Positions 27,496 to 38,000 of a stretch of DNA of 64,000 nt are shown piece by piece. Below the pieces are notes generated by a model that ran no database searches, was not told where the DNA came from, and worked only from the letters and a program-made list of their open reading frames with translations. A program made the translations under genes and the position numbers. The stretch comes from Sphingobacterium detergens. GTDB taxonomy: Bacteria; Bacteroidota; Bacteroidia; Sphingobacteriales; Sphingobacteriaceae. The first letter of the stretch is position 1. Each line of letters opens with the position of its first letter. The stretch is from NCBI RefSeq assembly GCF_003610355.1, contig NZ_RAPY01000006.1, positions 62,001 through 126,000 on the forward strand. Direction: 5' to 3'.

Positions 27496-29289
27496 TCAAT
27501 TTTTTGTTTTTTCCAGCCATAACCAATTAAACCAGAGTGGAAGCTGTTGTTGACTTTTGTAGGTCAAGATATATTTACCCGGTTTATCAAATTTTAATGT
27601 TCCGATACGTTTTTCTACAAATTCTTCGGTGTAGTTATTTTCATTTGGTTCGACAACCATTTTATTTGTAGGTTCAAAAGTTCCGTTCAGTTGTTGACTA
27701 GCTACACTAATTTCGAAGGGAATGTTTTCTTTATTGGGATTGTGCGCAGAGAAATCTAGTGCATATGTTCCCGCCTCTGTAACTGTTACTTCCCAGTCGA
27801 TCTTCGTATTTCCTGTGAGGACAGCATAGGTTGGATTTTTGCCATTATAACGTACGATTTTCAGTTCATTGTTGAGGCTATTGGTTGATTTTAGAGAAAA
27901 ACCACCAAAAGTGGATTCAGGGACGGTATTTTTGTCCAGTTCCAGGGGACCATCGAAAGTTAATTTTACTTCCGAAACATAATGATCCGGTTGATCCACA
28001 GGTAGGTCAATATGGATTGAGCTCAGTTTCTGCTCATAGTTCAAAGTAGTCGAACTGTTACCTTTCACTACTGCTATGTTGGACGGTTTGGATTTGATAC
28101 CTGTAATACGAAGTTTATGATCCAAAGGCCAGTTAAATACATGCGCATACACAACCGTTTTATTTTGTTCGGTTTTTGTGGTCAGGTAACCCCAGTCAAA
28201 ATGGTTGTTTTTTAAAGAAAGACCAGTGGCGCCATAAATGCTTTTGCCATAGGAATTTAGCCAGGAGCCTACATCATGTAAACGGCTTACACTTTCATAA
28301 GGAACAGTTCCGTCGGCTCGCGGACCAATATTAAGGGTGAATCCACCATTGAGACTGACATTGGAAATCAATGATTGGAAGATCTGGCTTGTTGATTTCC
28401 ATTCGTTTTCCTGACCGTTATATCCCCAGGAGTGGGCAATGGTACCTGGCGTTTCCCAAGGGTGGGCAATATAGTTGCTGCCAAATTGATTGTCACCAAG
28501 GGTTTCGAAATCTACATTTTCGGCATCTGTCGGAAGACCAAGACGTGAATTGATCAGACAGTTCGGTTGTAGCCCGCGGATTAATTTTACGACCTGAAGT
28601 AACTGCTCTTTTTTGATGATTGATTTTTGATAAGGGATCCACATATCGAACCATATCAGCGAAATATCGCCGTAGTTACTCATAAGTTCACGAAGCTGTG
28701 GTATTACCTTCTCTTGCCAATACTGATTGTATTGGGCATCGGTTACGTGTCCGGACAATTCTTGCTGATGATTCCAGCCATAAGGATGTTCCCAATCGAT
28801 CCAGTGTGAGTAGTAGAAGCCGAGTTTCATGCCATGTTTTTTACAGGCCGCTGCGATTTCTTTGATCACATCGCGGTTGGATCCACTCAGTTTAGGTAAA
28901 CTGTAGGTTCCCACTTTGGTATCCCATAGCGCGACACCATCATGATGTTTGGTCGTGATGATCATATATTTCATTCCGGCCTCTTTTGCGAGGAGCACCC
29001 ATTGTTCTGGATCTATCTTGTTCCAGTCAAAGCGTTTGGCCAAGCTACCATATTCTTCTTTCGATACACGGTTGCGGTAGCGTAACCATTCCGCATAATT
29101 ATTCATATATCGTAAAGGTTCACCTTTCCACATACCTTCAGCAGCGCTATATAAGCCCCAGTGGATAAACATGCCAAAACGGGCATCTTTAAACCAATCC
29201 GCCTTTCCATTGTCCTGAGCAAAAAGTCGTAAGGAAGCGCTGATCAGTAACAAACATAAGATCGCGATTCTTTTGAGTTGTGGTATCAT
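27496..29289 (-). CDS. Alpha-L-fucosidase (GH29), exported
   Basis: This retaining fucosidase releases terminal L-fucose. The 597-residue sequence has a signal peptide ending near RLFAQ, then the GH29 barrel with WFKDARFGMFIHWGLYS, MIITTKHHDGVALWDT, LGFYYSHWIDW and the nucleophile D215 in LIWFDMW. The C-terminal ~200 residues look like beta-sandwich domains, the last with the pattern of a carbohydrate-binding module (TGNTKIDWEVTVTEAGTYALDF). It is divergent from the SusC-SusD pair at 29563 and may feed it. The 273-bp spacer between them is AT-rich and carries the control regions. Confidence 0.95.
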   Translation of the reverse strand: MIPQLKRIAILCLLLISASLRLFAQDNGKADWFKDARFGMFIHWGLYSAAEGMWKGEPLRYMNNYAEWLRYRNRVSKEEYGSLAKRFDWNKIDPEQWVLLAKEAGMKYMIITTKHHDGVALWDTKVGTYSLPKLSGSNRDVIKEIAAACKKHGMKLGFYYSHWIDWEHPYGWNHQQELSGHVTDAQYNQYWQEKVIPQLRELMSNYGDISLIWFDMWIPYQKSIIKKEQLLQVVKLIRGLQPNCLINSRLGLPTDAENVDFETLGDNQFGSNYIAHPWETPGTIAHSWGYNGQENEWKSTSQIFQSLISNVSLNGGFTLNIGPRADGTVPYESVSRLHDVGSWLNSYGKSIYGATGLSLKNNHFDWGYLTTKTEQNKTVVYAHVFNWPLDHKLRITGIKSKPSNIAVVKGNSSTTLNYEQKLSSIHIDLPVDQPDHYVSEVKLTFDGPLELDKNTVPESTFGGFSLKSTNSLNNELKIVRYNGKNPTYAVLTGNTKIDWEVTVTEAGTYALDFSAHNPNKENIPFEISVASQQLNGTFEPTNKMVVEPNENNYTEEFVEKRIGTLKFDKPGKYILTYKSQQQLPLWFNWLWLEKTKN

Positions 29290-29562
29290 AAAGGTTGTTG
29301 TTGTTTGGATTACAAGATAAGTAAAAAAGTAGGAATAGTATATCCAATTCTATTGGAATACAAAAGGGTTGGAAAAATAGTCTGCTAAATCGAATTTTTA
29401 TCTATGTACATACATTTGAAGATATGAAAAAAAATTATATTTTTATGAAAACCAAAAAAATATACCAATTAAACGAACTGAGGACGGGTTTACATTTTGT
29501 TAACATGATGTTAAAATTTTAATAACCCTTAATTTCTACTTTCGCCACACATTATCAATCAT

Positions 29563-32500
29563 ATGAATAAATTTCTAATTCTACCACTCGCGCTTGGGAT
29601 TGCCTATCAGGGACAAGCATTCCCCGTAAAAAAGCCTTTTTCTTCCATTGTTGGAAGTAGTGTCTTTCAGGACCAGATTAAAGGAACAGTTGTCGCGAAC
29701 AATGGCGTGCCTGTTTCAGGAGTAACAGTTAAAAACGTTCAATCAGGAAAAACAGCAGTAACGGATGCAAGGGGACAATTTCAATTGTCAGCCAAACAAG
29801 GCGAGACCCTTCGCTTTAGTTCTGTCGGGTACAAGTCACTGGATCAACAGGTGACAGGGAATAGTCTGTCAGTTACCCTGACGGAAGATTCCAGTCAATT
29901 GGAGGAAGTAGTGGTGGTTGGTTATGGTACGCAACGAAAGAGTACAGTCTCTGGTGCTGTTGCTACAACAGATTTGAAAGGTACAAACAGCCGTTCAATG
30001 GCAGGGATAGGGGAAGTATTGCAGGGAAGAACTCCTGGGGTTACAGTAACAGCTGAAGGCGGGGATCCAACATCTAAACCAAGTATCAATATCCGTGGAA
30101 TGGGCGGTTTGAATGGTCAACAACCTGTTTATGTCATTGATGGGGTAATTTTTAATGGGGTGCCAGATCTGAATCCAAATGATATTCAGGATATCAGTGT
30201 TTTGAAAGATGCATCCGCGGCTGTCTATGGAGCCCGTGCTTCTGGTGGTATTATCTTAGTGACAACAAAGAGTGGAAAAGCAGGGGAATTAAAAATCGAT
30301 TTTGAGGCGAAATATGGATTGCAAAAAGCACATAACCTTCTGCAATCGTTGAATGCGGCAGACCGTGCCATGATTTCCAATCAGGCGGCAGATAATGCAG
30401 GAGTAGCACGCGACCCCGCTTTTGATGCAAGCAAATATCCCGATGGGCAGATTACCCGTACCAATTGGGTAGACGAGATTTTTCGTACAGCGCGCACACA
30501 GGATTATAATCTATCTGCAAGTGCAGGCAATGAAAAGTCTTCTTTTTATACAGGTTTCAACTACCGTAATGCTGAAGGTATATTGATTAATACGTATGGA
30601 AAACGCTACAATTTCCGTATAAATTCGCAAACGCAGTTGACACCATGGTTAAAATTGGGCGAAAATATTTCCTATTCCTTTACCAATGGACAGGGCGCAA
30701 ATACAAGCTCGGGTTATACAGGGGCTGTTTTGTCCGCAATTCATTACCCACGGAATGTATCTGTTTATGATGATGCAGGCAAATTTTCAGGACTTCCAGA
30801 AAAGTATGGTCCGGGATCTTATGGAGATGTGATTAATCCGGTGGCCTATTTAAGTCGATTGGACGTGGATAACCCTGTACATAACCTGTTGATCAATCCA
30901 TATGTAGAACTCAAATTGCTTCCGGGGTTGAAATTTAGATCAAATTTTGCCTACACCAAGCAATTCACCGATTTCAAAGAGTTTACAGCACGCATTCCAG
31001 AAATTGGAAAACCCAATATGTCCAATTCCCTTACGATAAGGACCGAGCGGTCAACAGATATCTTGGCGGAGCAAACATTGACTTATGAGAAGGATTTTGG
31101 CAAACATCATATTGAGGGCTTGGCCGGATTTATGTATCAACAGACCAAAATGAATTATCAATATGTCATTGGTGAAAACTTTGATGATGAAGCTAAAAAC
31201 TACCGTTACTTGGTCAATGCAGGTCGTATCCAGCCTGTTGATGATGGTTTGGGAAAAACGGCCTTGTTGTCTTACTTATTGCGTGCAAATTACAATTATG
31301 ACAACCGTTATATGTTGACGTTGATTGGTCGTCGCGATGGTACTTCCTTGGTCGCTAAAGAGAATCAGTTCCAAAACTATGGATCGGTTTCTGGAGCCTG
31401 GGCGATCCATCGGGAAGCATTTCTCTCGGATTCAGAAGTAATTAATACCTTAAAATTGAGGGTGAGCTACGGTATTTTGGGTGATTTGGCCACATTACCT
31501 TCTACAGCAGTTAGTCCTTTGCTGAAACGAGTGGACGCTTGGTTTGGAAAAACACCAGCTCTATTACCTGGATATATTCAAGAGGCAATGGGTAATCCGA
31601 ATTTAACCTGGGCGGAATCCAAACAAACCAATATTGGTTTGGATCTGGGTATTTTGAACAACCGCCTAACCTTAAATGCGGATTATTTTGTTAAGAATAC
31701 AAGCAATATGATTATGCAAATCACACTTCCAGGTACGACAGGTGTGAAAAATAAATATGTAAATGGTGGTCTTGTAAGAGATAAGGGATTAGAGATCGCC
31801 TTGAACTACAGTAGTAAAGCCGACGCGGCATTCCAATATGATGTCAGGGCATCCGTCAACAAGATCACGAACAATGTGGAATCTTTGATTGATCAGTATC
31901 CAAGTATTCCTTCTCAAGTCGATTATCGCGGAATACTAAAACCTTTACGAACAGAACCTGGACAAGCACTCTATTCATATTATGGTTTGGAGACCGCAGG
32001 TCTTTTTAGATCTAATCAAGAAGCTGAGCAATATAAAAACAGTGCCGGAACGAAAATACAACCAAATGCGCAGGCAGGGGATATGAAGTTTGTGGATCAG
32101 AATGGTGATGGTATTATAGACGCAAAGGACCGTGTATTTTTAGGAAGTGCTTACCCTGACTTTAACTATGGTGTGACTTTCAATGGTAGCTATAAGAACT
32201 TTGACGTCAATATCTTTTTTCAGGGTGTGCAAGGTAATAAGCTGTTCAATGCATTGAAATATACAGGTTTAAATGCAGCATCAGGACAACCTTATAATAT
32301 GTTTGAGGAAATAAAAAATGCATATTCAGAGTCCAATCCGAATTCGGATATACCACGTGTTTCTGTAAAAGATCTAAATGGTAATTTCTCTAACGTTTCA
32401 GACTTCTACATTGAAAATGGTTCGTATCTACGTTTAAAAAATCTGATCGTTGGATATACGCTACCACGGGAATTAACACAAAGGTATAAGATACAGAAGC

Positions 32501-32649
32501 TGCGGTTCTTTGCTTCGGCAACCAACCTGTTTACTGTGACGAAATATACGGGAATGGATCCTGAGGTAGGAATAAACAATTATGGTGTGGATGCGGGTCG
32601 TTATCCACAATCACGTACATTCTTGTTTGGAGCGGCTGTTACTTTTTAA
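29563..32649 (+). CDS. SusC-type TonB-dependent outer-membrane transporter
   Basis: The 1028-residue protein has a signal peptide (to ~residue 19), a carboxypeptidase-D-like N-terminal extension (IKGTVVANNGVPVSGVTV...VTDARGQFQLSA), a TonB-box-like VVVVGYGTQ, a plug domain (SINIRGMGGLNGQQPVYVIDG, ISVLKDASAAVYGARASGGIILVTTK) and a 22-strand barrel ending in an aromatic C-terminus. It imports ligand captured by the SusD lipoprotein encoded 85 bp downstream. No FecI/FecR regulators are adjacent. A weak -7 like TACTTTCG lies at 29537-29544, and a related block precedes the SusC gene at 43331. The substrate is unknown, but the operon partner suggests phosphorylated compounds. Confidence 0.95.
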   Translation: MNKFLILPLALGIAYQGQAFPVKKPFSSIVGSSVFQDQIKGTVVANNGVPVSGVTVKNVQSGKTAVTDARGQFQLSAKQGETLRFSSVGYKSLDQQVTGNSLSVTLTEDSSQLEEVVVVGYGTQRKSTVSGAVATTDLKGTNSRSMAGIGEVLQGRTPGVTVTAEGGDPTSKPSINIRGMGGLNGQQPVYVIDGVIFNGVPDLNPNDIQDISVLKDASAAVYGARASGGIILVTTKSGKAGELKIDFEAKYGLQKAHNLLQSLNAADRAMISNQAADNAGVARDPAFDASKYPDGQITRTNWVDEIFRTARTQDYNLSASAGNEKSSFYTGFNYRNAEGILINTYGKRYNFRINSQTQLTPWLKLGENISYSFTNGQGANTSSGYTGAVLSAIHYPRNVSVYDDAGKFSGLPEKYGPGSYGDVINPVAYLSRLDVDNPVHNLLINPYVELKLLPGLKFRSNFAYTKQFTDFKEFTARIPEIGKPNMSNSLTIRTERSTDILAEQTLTYEKDFGKHHIEGLAGFMYQQTKMNYQYVIGENFDDEAKNYRYLVNAGRIQPVDDGLGKTALLSYLLRANYNYDNRYMLTLIGRRDGTSLVAKENQFQNYGSVSGAWAIHREAFLSDSEVINTLKLRVSYGILGDLATLPSTAVSPLLKRVDAWFGKTPALLPGYIQEAMGNPNLTWAESKQTNIGLDLGILNNRLTLNADYFVKNTSNMIMQITLPGTTGVKNKYVNGGLVRDKGLEIALNYSSKADAAFQYDVRASVNKITNNVESLIDQYPSIPSQVDYRGILKPLRTEPGQALYSYYGLETAGLFRSNQEAEQYKNSAGTKIQPNAQAGDMKFVDQNGDGIIDAKDRVFLGSAYPDFNYGVTFNGSYKNFDVNIFFQGVQGNKLFNALKYTGLNAASGQPYNMFEEIKNAYSESNPNSDIPRVSVKDLNGNFSNVSDFYIENGSYLRLKNLIVGYTLPRELTQRYKIQKLRFFASATNLFTVTKYTGMDPEVGINNYGVDAGRYPQSRTFLFGAAVTF

Positions 32650-32734
32650 TTTCAAACTTGGATAAAATAGGAAACTGTATGGGATTTTATAATCGAATGG
32701 TTCAACTTGATTATCCTGTAAAAAAAATACTCCA

Positions 32735-34288
32735 ATGAAAAAAATAACTCGAAATATATGTTTTGCCCTGCTTTTAGGAAGCATGGGGGTGTCTTTTCAA
32801 TCTTGTACGAATAAATTAGATATCCTGCCGGAAGGAGCACCATCTAAGGCTAGCTATTGGAAAACCAAAGAAGATGCCGTAAAAGGGGCTAATGGACTCT
32901 ACAATCTTTATGATGATGAGGATTTCTATGGTCGTGGATTTGCCTGGTTTCTAAACGCAAGTGATGATATGGTCACTGGAAGAAATAATGCGCAAGCAGA
33001 AAATATTCGCACATTTAATCGCAATTATATCGGTGGTGGCTATACCGAATCACAATGGCAAATGCGCTATGCGATTATCAAACAGGCCAATGAAATCCTA
33101 CGTTACGTCCCTTCCATTGCTATGGATGAGAAGCTTAAGAACCGCATTTTGGGCGAAGCAAATTTTAATGCAGGTTATATGTATTTCCAACTGGCGGCGA
33201 ATTATGCGGACGAACGCGCTGGGGTCCCTATTGTTACCGTTGAAAATATGGACAACGAAAAGGCAACACCAAGAGCGGCTAATGTCGAAGAAAATTATCT
33301 TCATATTGAAAAGTTGCTCAAGTCGGCTGCTGATCAATTGCCCTTTTTTGATGAGCTAGATGTGGCCGATTATGGCCGTGCACATAAAGTAGCCGCATGG
33401 GCAGTTCTTTCCAAAATGTACCTGTATAAGAAAGATTATAAAAATGCGATCCTTTATGCCGATATGGTGATCAATCAGGGTAAACGTGGCTTAGAAAAAT
33501 CTTTTACGGATGTCTTTAAAGCTGCGAATAACTGGGGACCTGAGTACATCTGGTCTGTTACAAGTACCCCTGCTGGTACCGATGGCTGGGGATCTATTTT
33601 ACCAGGTGTGATGTTGACCAATGGTGCCTGGGGATTATACAATGGCTGGGGGTACTATATGCCAACCAAAGAACTTTATGATTCTTATGAAACAGGTGAT
33701 GCCCGTAGGGAAGCAACGATCTTGAAGCCTGGGGATAAGTTTATGTTCTTTGGAAGCGAGCGGATATTTGCTCCAGCAGGTTCGGCGACTTGTGATATGC
33801 AGTTCAACAAATATATGGAGCCGTTCTCGCATCCATCTCCGATCGGTACTCATGTGAGTCCAAATGGAAATCACATGGCTACGGATCTAAATGTACCTTT
33901 GATCCGTTTTGCGGAGATCTTGTTAATCAAAGCCGAATCTCAGATTATGCTGAATGGTGCTGGTGCAGGAGATAAAGAATTGAATATGATACGTAAACGT
34001 GCCAACCTTATCGAAAAGACAGGGATGACATTGACTGATCTGAAACGCGAACGCCGTAATGAGTTGGCGGGCGAATTTTCAGACCGTCATCGTGACTTAG
34101 TACGTTGGGGTGATGCCGAGGCAACGTATGCCAAGCCGCTTCATACCTATGCGATGAAGAATGGTTCAGGCATGCCAATAGAGTTCGCCGGTCGTAAGTT
34201 TGACCCAAAAATTCACCATGTGTGGGCAGTACCTCAACAGGAAGTGGATAATAGTGCAGGTCTGATTAAACAGAATCAAGGATGGTAA
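32735..34288 (+). CDS. SusD-family nutrient-binding lipoprotein
   Basis: The 517-residue protein begins with a lipoprotein signal (acylated C24 after SFQS) and shows the SusD pattern: an N-terminal TPR-like helical part (ASYWKTKEDAVKGANGLYNLYDD) and a C-terminal RagB/SusD region (LIRFAEILLIKAESQI, LKRERRNELAGEFSDRHRDLVRWGD, HHVWAVPQQEVDNSAGLIKQNQGW). It caps the SusC transporter and binds the ligand. Its last seven bases overlap the start of the phosphodiesterase/phosphatase gene, so the two are translationally coupled. That tight link is the best clue to its substrate. Confidence 0.95.
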   Translation: MKKITRNICFALLLGSMGVSFQSCTNKLDILPEGAPSKASYWKTKEDAVKGANGLYNLYDDEDFYGRGFAWFLNASDDMVTGRNNAQAENIRTFNRNYIGGGYTESQWQMRYAIIKQANEILRYVPSIAMDEKLKNRILGEANFNAGYMYFQLAANYADERAGVPIVTVENMDNEKATPRAANVEENYLHIEKLLKSAADQLPFFDELDVADYGRAHKVAAWAVLSKMYLYKKDYKNAILYADMVINQGKRGLEKSFTDVFKAANNWGPEYIWSVTSTPAGTDGWGSILPGVMLTNGAWGLYNGWGYYMPTKELYDSYETGDARREATILKPGDKFMFFGSERIFAPAGSATCDMQFNKYMEPFSHPSPIGTHVSPNGNHMATDLNVPLIRFAEILLIKAESQIMLNGAGAGDKELNMIRKRANLIEKTGMTLTDLKRERRNELAGEFSDRHRDLVRWGDAEATYAKPLHTYAMKNGSGMPIEFAGRKFDPKIHHVWAVPQQEVDNSAGLIKQNQGW

Positions 34289-36174
34289 AAGTTCCAAAAG
34301 TCTCCCGAAATAAATTGGGCGGCTTATTGATAATCGCTGGCTTGTGCGGAGGACCTTTAGGGTCTTCCGCACAAACACTCAATGAGAAATTTGAGCAGCT
34401 GATGTTCAACCGTGAAAAAGGACAGGTAGGGGCGATCAACTATGCTGGACATAGTCATAATGATTACTGGCAGAGTCAGCCTTTCTATACGGCCTATTAC
34501 GCGGGAATGCAATCCATTGAAGCAGATATTTTCCTGCGCAATGGTAAATTGATGGTTGCGCATGACGCAAAGGAAATGAAAACGGAGAATACGCTCAATG
34601 CGCTTTATCTGGATCCTGTTGCTAAGCAATACCGCAAAAATGGCGGAACAGCCTTTGCTGACAAAGCAAAAAAACTACAGTTGCTGATTGACGTCAAAGA
34701 AAACTATAAACAGGTATTGCCCGTTCTTATCAAGGCGCTTGAACAATATGGTGATCTGTTCAATCCACTTAAAAATGCCAATGCCATTAAAGTAATCGTA
34801 ACAGGTGGGAGACCTAAACCAGATGGATTTAAGGATTATCCCAAATGGATGTTTTTTGACGGCGAAGTCAATTGGAACTACGATGCAGCAAGCCTGGCAC
34901 AGACCGGATTGATCAGTGCTGATCTAAAGGACTATACGGATTGGAATGGTAAGGGATTACCTGAAAATATTCCAGCCATCAAAAAGGCGGTCGCCAAGGC
35001 AGATTCGCTGGGACTTCGTTTTCGTTTTTACGGAACACACGACAGTCCCAATGCCTGGCAGCAGCTTATCAATCTCGGCGTTTACTGGATCAATACCGAT
35101 CATCCCAAGACCTTAGAGTTATTTCTTGAGCAGCGTGAACGGTCATCTTTCCAGTCGGCAAAACCACAGGCGATCTATACACCGAGTTTTCAATATGACG
35201 GTCAGGACCGTAAGGTGAAGCGGATTCTGCTTTTGATTGGAGACGGTATGGGGCTGGCCGCTGTAAAAGCAGCGACATTGGCCAATGGGGGCGCGCTCAA
35301 TATGACACAGATCAAAACAGTCGGACTTTCGCAGACCGAGGCATTGAATTCGGACAATACCGACTCCGCCGCTGGAGGTTCTGCTATCGCTGTAGGACAG
35401 AAAGTAAATAACCGCGCAATTGCTGTCGATGCAAACGGTAAGCCATTGCCCAGCGTAGCTGCGGTACTGGCCGATCAGGGGTGGAAAACAGGGGTGATCA
35501 GCATCGGTGATGTGACTGACGCCACTCCCGCAGTATTCTATGCCCATCAGCAGGAACGGAATGAGAGCGAATCCATTTTAGGACAGTTCCAACATTCCAC
35601 AATGGATTTTATTCTGGGCGGAAAACCCGGATGGTTGCAGAAGAAAAGTGACTGGAAAGGATATGCCGGTGTTTCGATTGTAAAAGATCAGATCAATCAA
35701 TCCGGTGGTAAGCAGATTGTGTTCCTGTCAGACGAGCTTCTTAAGCCTGTGAAAGATGGTCGATCAACGATTTTAAAACAGTCTATGCTGGATGGCATAA
35801 AGTTTCTGTCCCGTGATGATAAACCATTCTTTCTGATGGCAGAGTCTGCGCAGATTGACTATGCTGGTCATGCGAATGACCTTAAATATTCGGTCATGGA
35901 AACATTGGATTTTGACAAAACGATCGAAGAAGCCTTAAAGTTGGCCGATCAGGATCCAGAGATGCTTGTTGTTGTAACTGCAGATCATGAAACTGGCGGA
36001 CTTACATTACTCGATTCTGACCGTAAATCAGGACGTGTGATGGTTAATTTTAGCAGCAACGATCATACGAATGCTTTCGTTCCCGTATTTGCTTACGGAG
36101 CCCGCTCGTTTTTATTCAGGGGGGTATATGATAATACAGCTATTTTCCATAAACTACTGGAAGCTGCGAAGTAA
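34282..36174 (+). CDS. Fusion of a PI-PLC/GDPD-like phosphodiesterase and an alkaline phosphatase
   Basis: The 630-residue exported protein has a signal peptide ending near SSAQ. Residues ~45-290 resemble the GDPD/PI-PLC superfamily: HSHNDY (H59, N60, D61), SIEADIF (E80, D82), VAHD (H94) and LLIDVKEN, consistent with a two-histidine metal phosphodiesterase. Residues ~310-630 are alkaline phosphatase: LLIGDGMG metal site, nucleophile S362 in NTDSAAGGSA, AESAQIDYAGHAND and VVTADHETGG. The two steps in order would cut a phosphodiester and then free the phosphate. It overlaps the SusD gene by seven bases and is closed by a terminator. The diester substrate (glycerophosphodiester, inositol or sugar phosphate) cannot be told from sequence. 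Confidence 0.88.
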   Translation: MVKVPKVSRNKLGGLLIIAGLCGGPLGSSAQTLNEKFEQLMFNREKGQVGAINYAGHSHNDYWQSQPFYTAYYAGMQSIEADIFLRNGKLMVAHDAKEMKTENTLNALYLDPVAKQYRKNGGTAFADKAKKLQLLIDVKENYKQVLPVLIKALEQYGDLFNPLKNANAIKVIVTGGRPKPDGFKDYPKWMFFDGEVNWNYDAASLAQTGLISADLKDYTDWNGKGLPENIPAIKKAVAKADSLGLRFRFYGTHDSPNAWQQLINLGVYWINTDHPKTLELFLEQRERSSFQSAKPQAIYTPSFQYDGQDRKVKRILLLIGDGMGLAAVKAATLANGGALNMTQIKTVGLSQTEALNSDNTDSAAGGSAIAVGQKVNNRAIAVDANGKPLPSVAAVLADQGWKTGVISIGDVTDATPAVFYAHQQERNESESILGQFQHSTMDFILGGKPGWLQKKSDWKGYAGVSIVKDQINQSGGKQIVFLSDELLKPVKDGRSTILKQSMLDGIKFLSRDDKPFFLMAESAQIDYAGHANDLKYSVMETLDFDKTIEEALKLADQDPEMLVVVTADHETGGLTLLDSDRKSGRVMVNFSSNDHTNAFVPVFAYGARSFLFRGVYDNTAIFHKLLEAAK

Positions 36175-36200
36175 AAATTTTAATTTCCTTTACACTTTTC

Positions 36201-36238
36201 GCCCCGTTTGTGTATCAAATCACAACGGGGCATTTTTT
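36201..36238. terminator. Intrinsic terminator between convergent genes
   Basis: GCCCCGTTTGTG and CACAACGGGGC (36201-36212, 36221-36231) pair with a single bulged base around an eight-base loop; six Ts follow on the plus strand. It ends the SusCD-phosphatase operon. Confidence 0.85.
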
Positions 36239-36279
36239 ATCCCTTAAGTAATAGCCCGATTCTGCTCCTCCACCTGAGA

Positions 36280-37743
36280 TTACTCCTTGTACTCTTTTCC
36301 GGTATAGATGTCTATGTAATAGTAATTATCTTTATTTTCCTCGCCTTTTACCCGTACCAGACCATTTGGGTTGATCGTGTCATAGCTTTTGGTCCCGATC
36401 TGCTGTTTCGTTTTATTATTGTACAACGTAAAAGGGCCATCTTTTTGCGTCTGTAAGGCAAAGATCTGTTGTTGGCCATTCAAGATATCAATATACCGAA
36501 AACTTGGCGGTAGATCCCATGTTTTGGTTTCGGCATTCCAGAGGCCCATGGTGGGATCCTGCTCACCTTTTTTGACGTTGATGAGGTATAATGCTTCGGT
36601 TTGATAGACGTATTTTATTTTTCCCGTTTTCCAATCTTTTTCAAGGGTGTTCTTTGTAAACAACATATGCTTATCCGGCCAGACCAGATAACCTACCTGA
36701 TCCAAAATAAAGAAATCCTTAACGTTGATTTTATCCAATAAATTGCCATCCTTGTCAAGATACAGCCAATCATAAGCCCATACCTCGTGGTCATAATTAA
36801 ATCTTCCCAAAATAAAGTAAGGTGAATTGTTGACAGAATACACGAGAGAAACTTCTTTCAGGAAAGCCAGTTGTGCTGCAGTAGCCTGTTTGATCTGTTT
36901 TGGCAAAGCTTTCTCATATTGCGGGAAAACATAGATGGCCCCTGTACTGTTGTCTTTTAACAATTTGGGCACTGTTGGTTTGTAGCGATCCTGATTGATG
37001 GAATCCAACTGTAAGGGCTGGCCGTTCCAAAGCAAGTCTATTTTATCGACACCAACCAAATTGGAAAAAATAGGCCGCTTATGTTGAATATCGTAGATCT
37101 CAAAACGATTTTCAGCAGGAGGAATGTATCGGCCATTTTCCAAAAGCATATCAATTTTTGTACTAAGCTTTTTTAGATGCTGGTTTTTTAGTTCATAAAG
37201 ATTCCCATTTAGGACGAAATGTTTATCATCCAGATCGTATGCAGCCGAACTGTATTCGTTTTCGTCGTAGGGAACATCTTTGTCCAAGAGGATCTGGTCG
37301 GTTTCAAGCACACGGATTTCTACCTTAACATAGGTCGCTGTTTTCTTTACGCCACCACCCATGATATTCCAGTCCCAATTCCAGAAGGGCAGTTTTTTCT
37401 CATGCTCCAGACGTTTCATCAGTAGTGTCACTGAACCTAGTGGTTGTAACCCAAGATCAGTATCAGAATAATTTTCGATAAAATCTCCCTTTGAATTAAT
37501 TAAAGCCTGCTGGTTTTTCTCGTTTGAGACGATAGCGTACCCAGTGTGGGTAAAAGGTTCGGCTCCATAGAATTTTTGTGTCAGCTGCTTCCGGAGCAAG
37601 CTGTCCACATAGACGAATTGTTTGTCCTGGGTCTGCATCGGAATCCAATGGATAGATTTTAACGATGAATTTATGGTAGACTCTTGTGCACAGGCTGTCA
37701 TACAAAGAATGGTTATTAAACCTAATAATATTGATTTGATCAT
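36280..37743 (-). CDS. Hypothetical exported lipoprotein, beta-rich
   Basis: I do not recognise a named family. The 487 residues start with a lipoprotein signal (MIKSILLGLITILCMTAC, acylated C18). The rest is rich in short strands with aromatic and Gly/Asn/Asp turns (GYAIVSNEKNQQALINSKGD; YDWLYLDKDGNLLDKI), loosely like WG-repeat proteins that report state variables as repeated beta hairpins. The inner ATG at 37743 is chosen over one at 37842 because it begins the lipoprotein signal. It is convergent with the phosphatase operon. It has the same orientation and general style as the DKNYY lipoprotein at 38194-39288, and the two may be functionally linked. Confidence 0.7.
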   Translation of the reverse strand: MIKSILLGLITILCMTACAQESTINSSLKSIHWIPMQTQDKQFVYVDSLLRKQLTQKFYGAEPFTHTGYAIVSNEKNQQALINSKGDFIENYSDTDLGLQPLGSVTLLMKRLEHEKKLPFWNWDWNIMGGGVKKTATYVKVEIRVLETDQILLDKDVPYDENEYSSAAYDLDDKHFVLNGNLYELKNQHLKKLSTKIDMLLENGRYIPPAENRFEIYDIQHKRPIFSNLVGVDKIDLLWNGQPLQLDSINQDRYKPTVPKLLKDNSTGAIYVFPQYEKALPKQIKQATAAQLAFLKEVSLVYSVNNSPYFILGRFNYDHEVWAYDWLYLDKDGNLLDKINVKDFFILDQVGYLVWPDKHMLFTKNTLEKDWKTGKIKYVYQTEALYLINVKKGEQDPTMGLWNAETKTWDLPPSFRYIDILNGQQQIFALQTQKDGPFTLYNNKTKQQIGTKSYDTINPNGLVRVKGEENKDNYYYIDIYTGKEYKE

Positions 37744-38000
37744 CTTTTTTCTTTTTAATTGAAAGCGTTCGCTGTTAAAAGAGCAACGAAAAGTTACGTA
37801 TATGCTCATTATGCCAATGCAACGCTTTATGACAGGATTCATGTTAAATACAGGGATCCTGAGGCTAAAGTAGACGAAAATTGCCTTTGGAAAAATAGCC
37901 GAATTCAGTGATTATGAAGCGACTTGATTGGTTGCTGGATAGCCATATTAAGCCCGTTTGTTCCTGCATTATTTTTTTCGATGAGCCGATTAGAGTTTAG

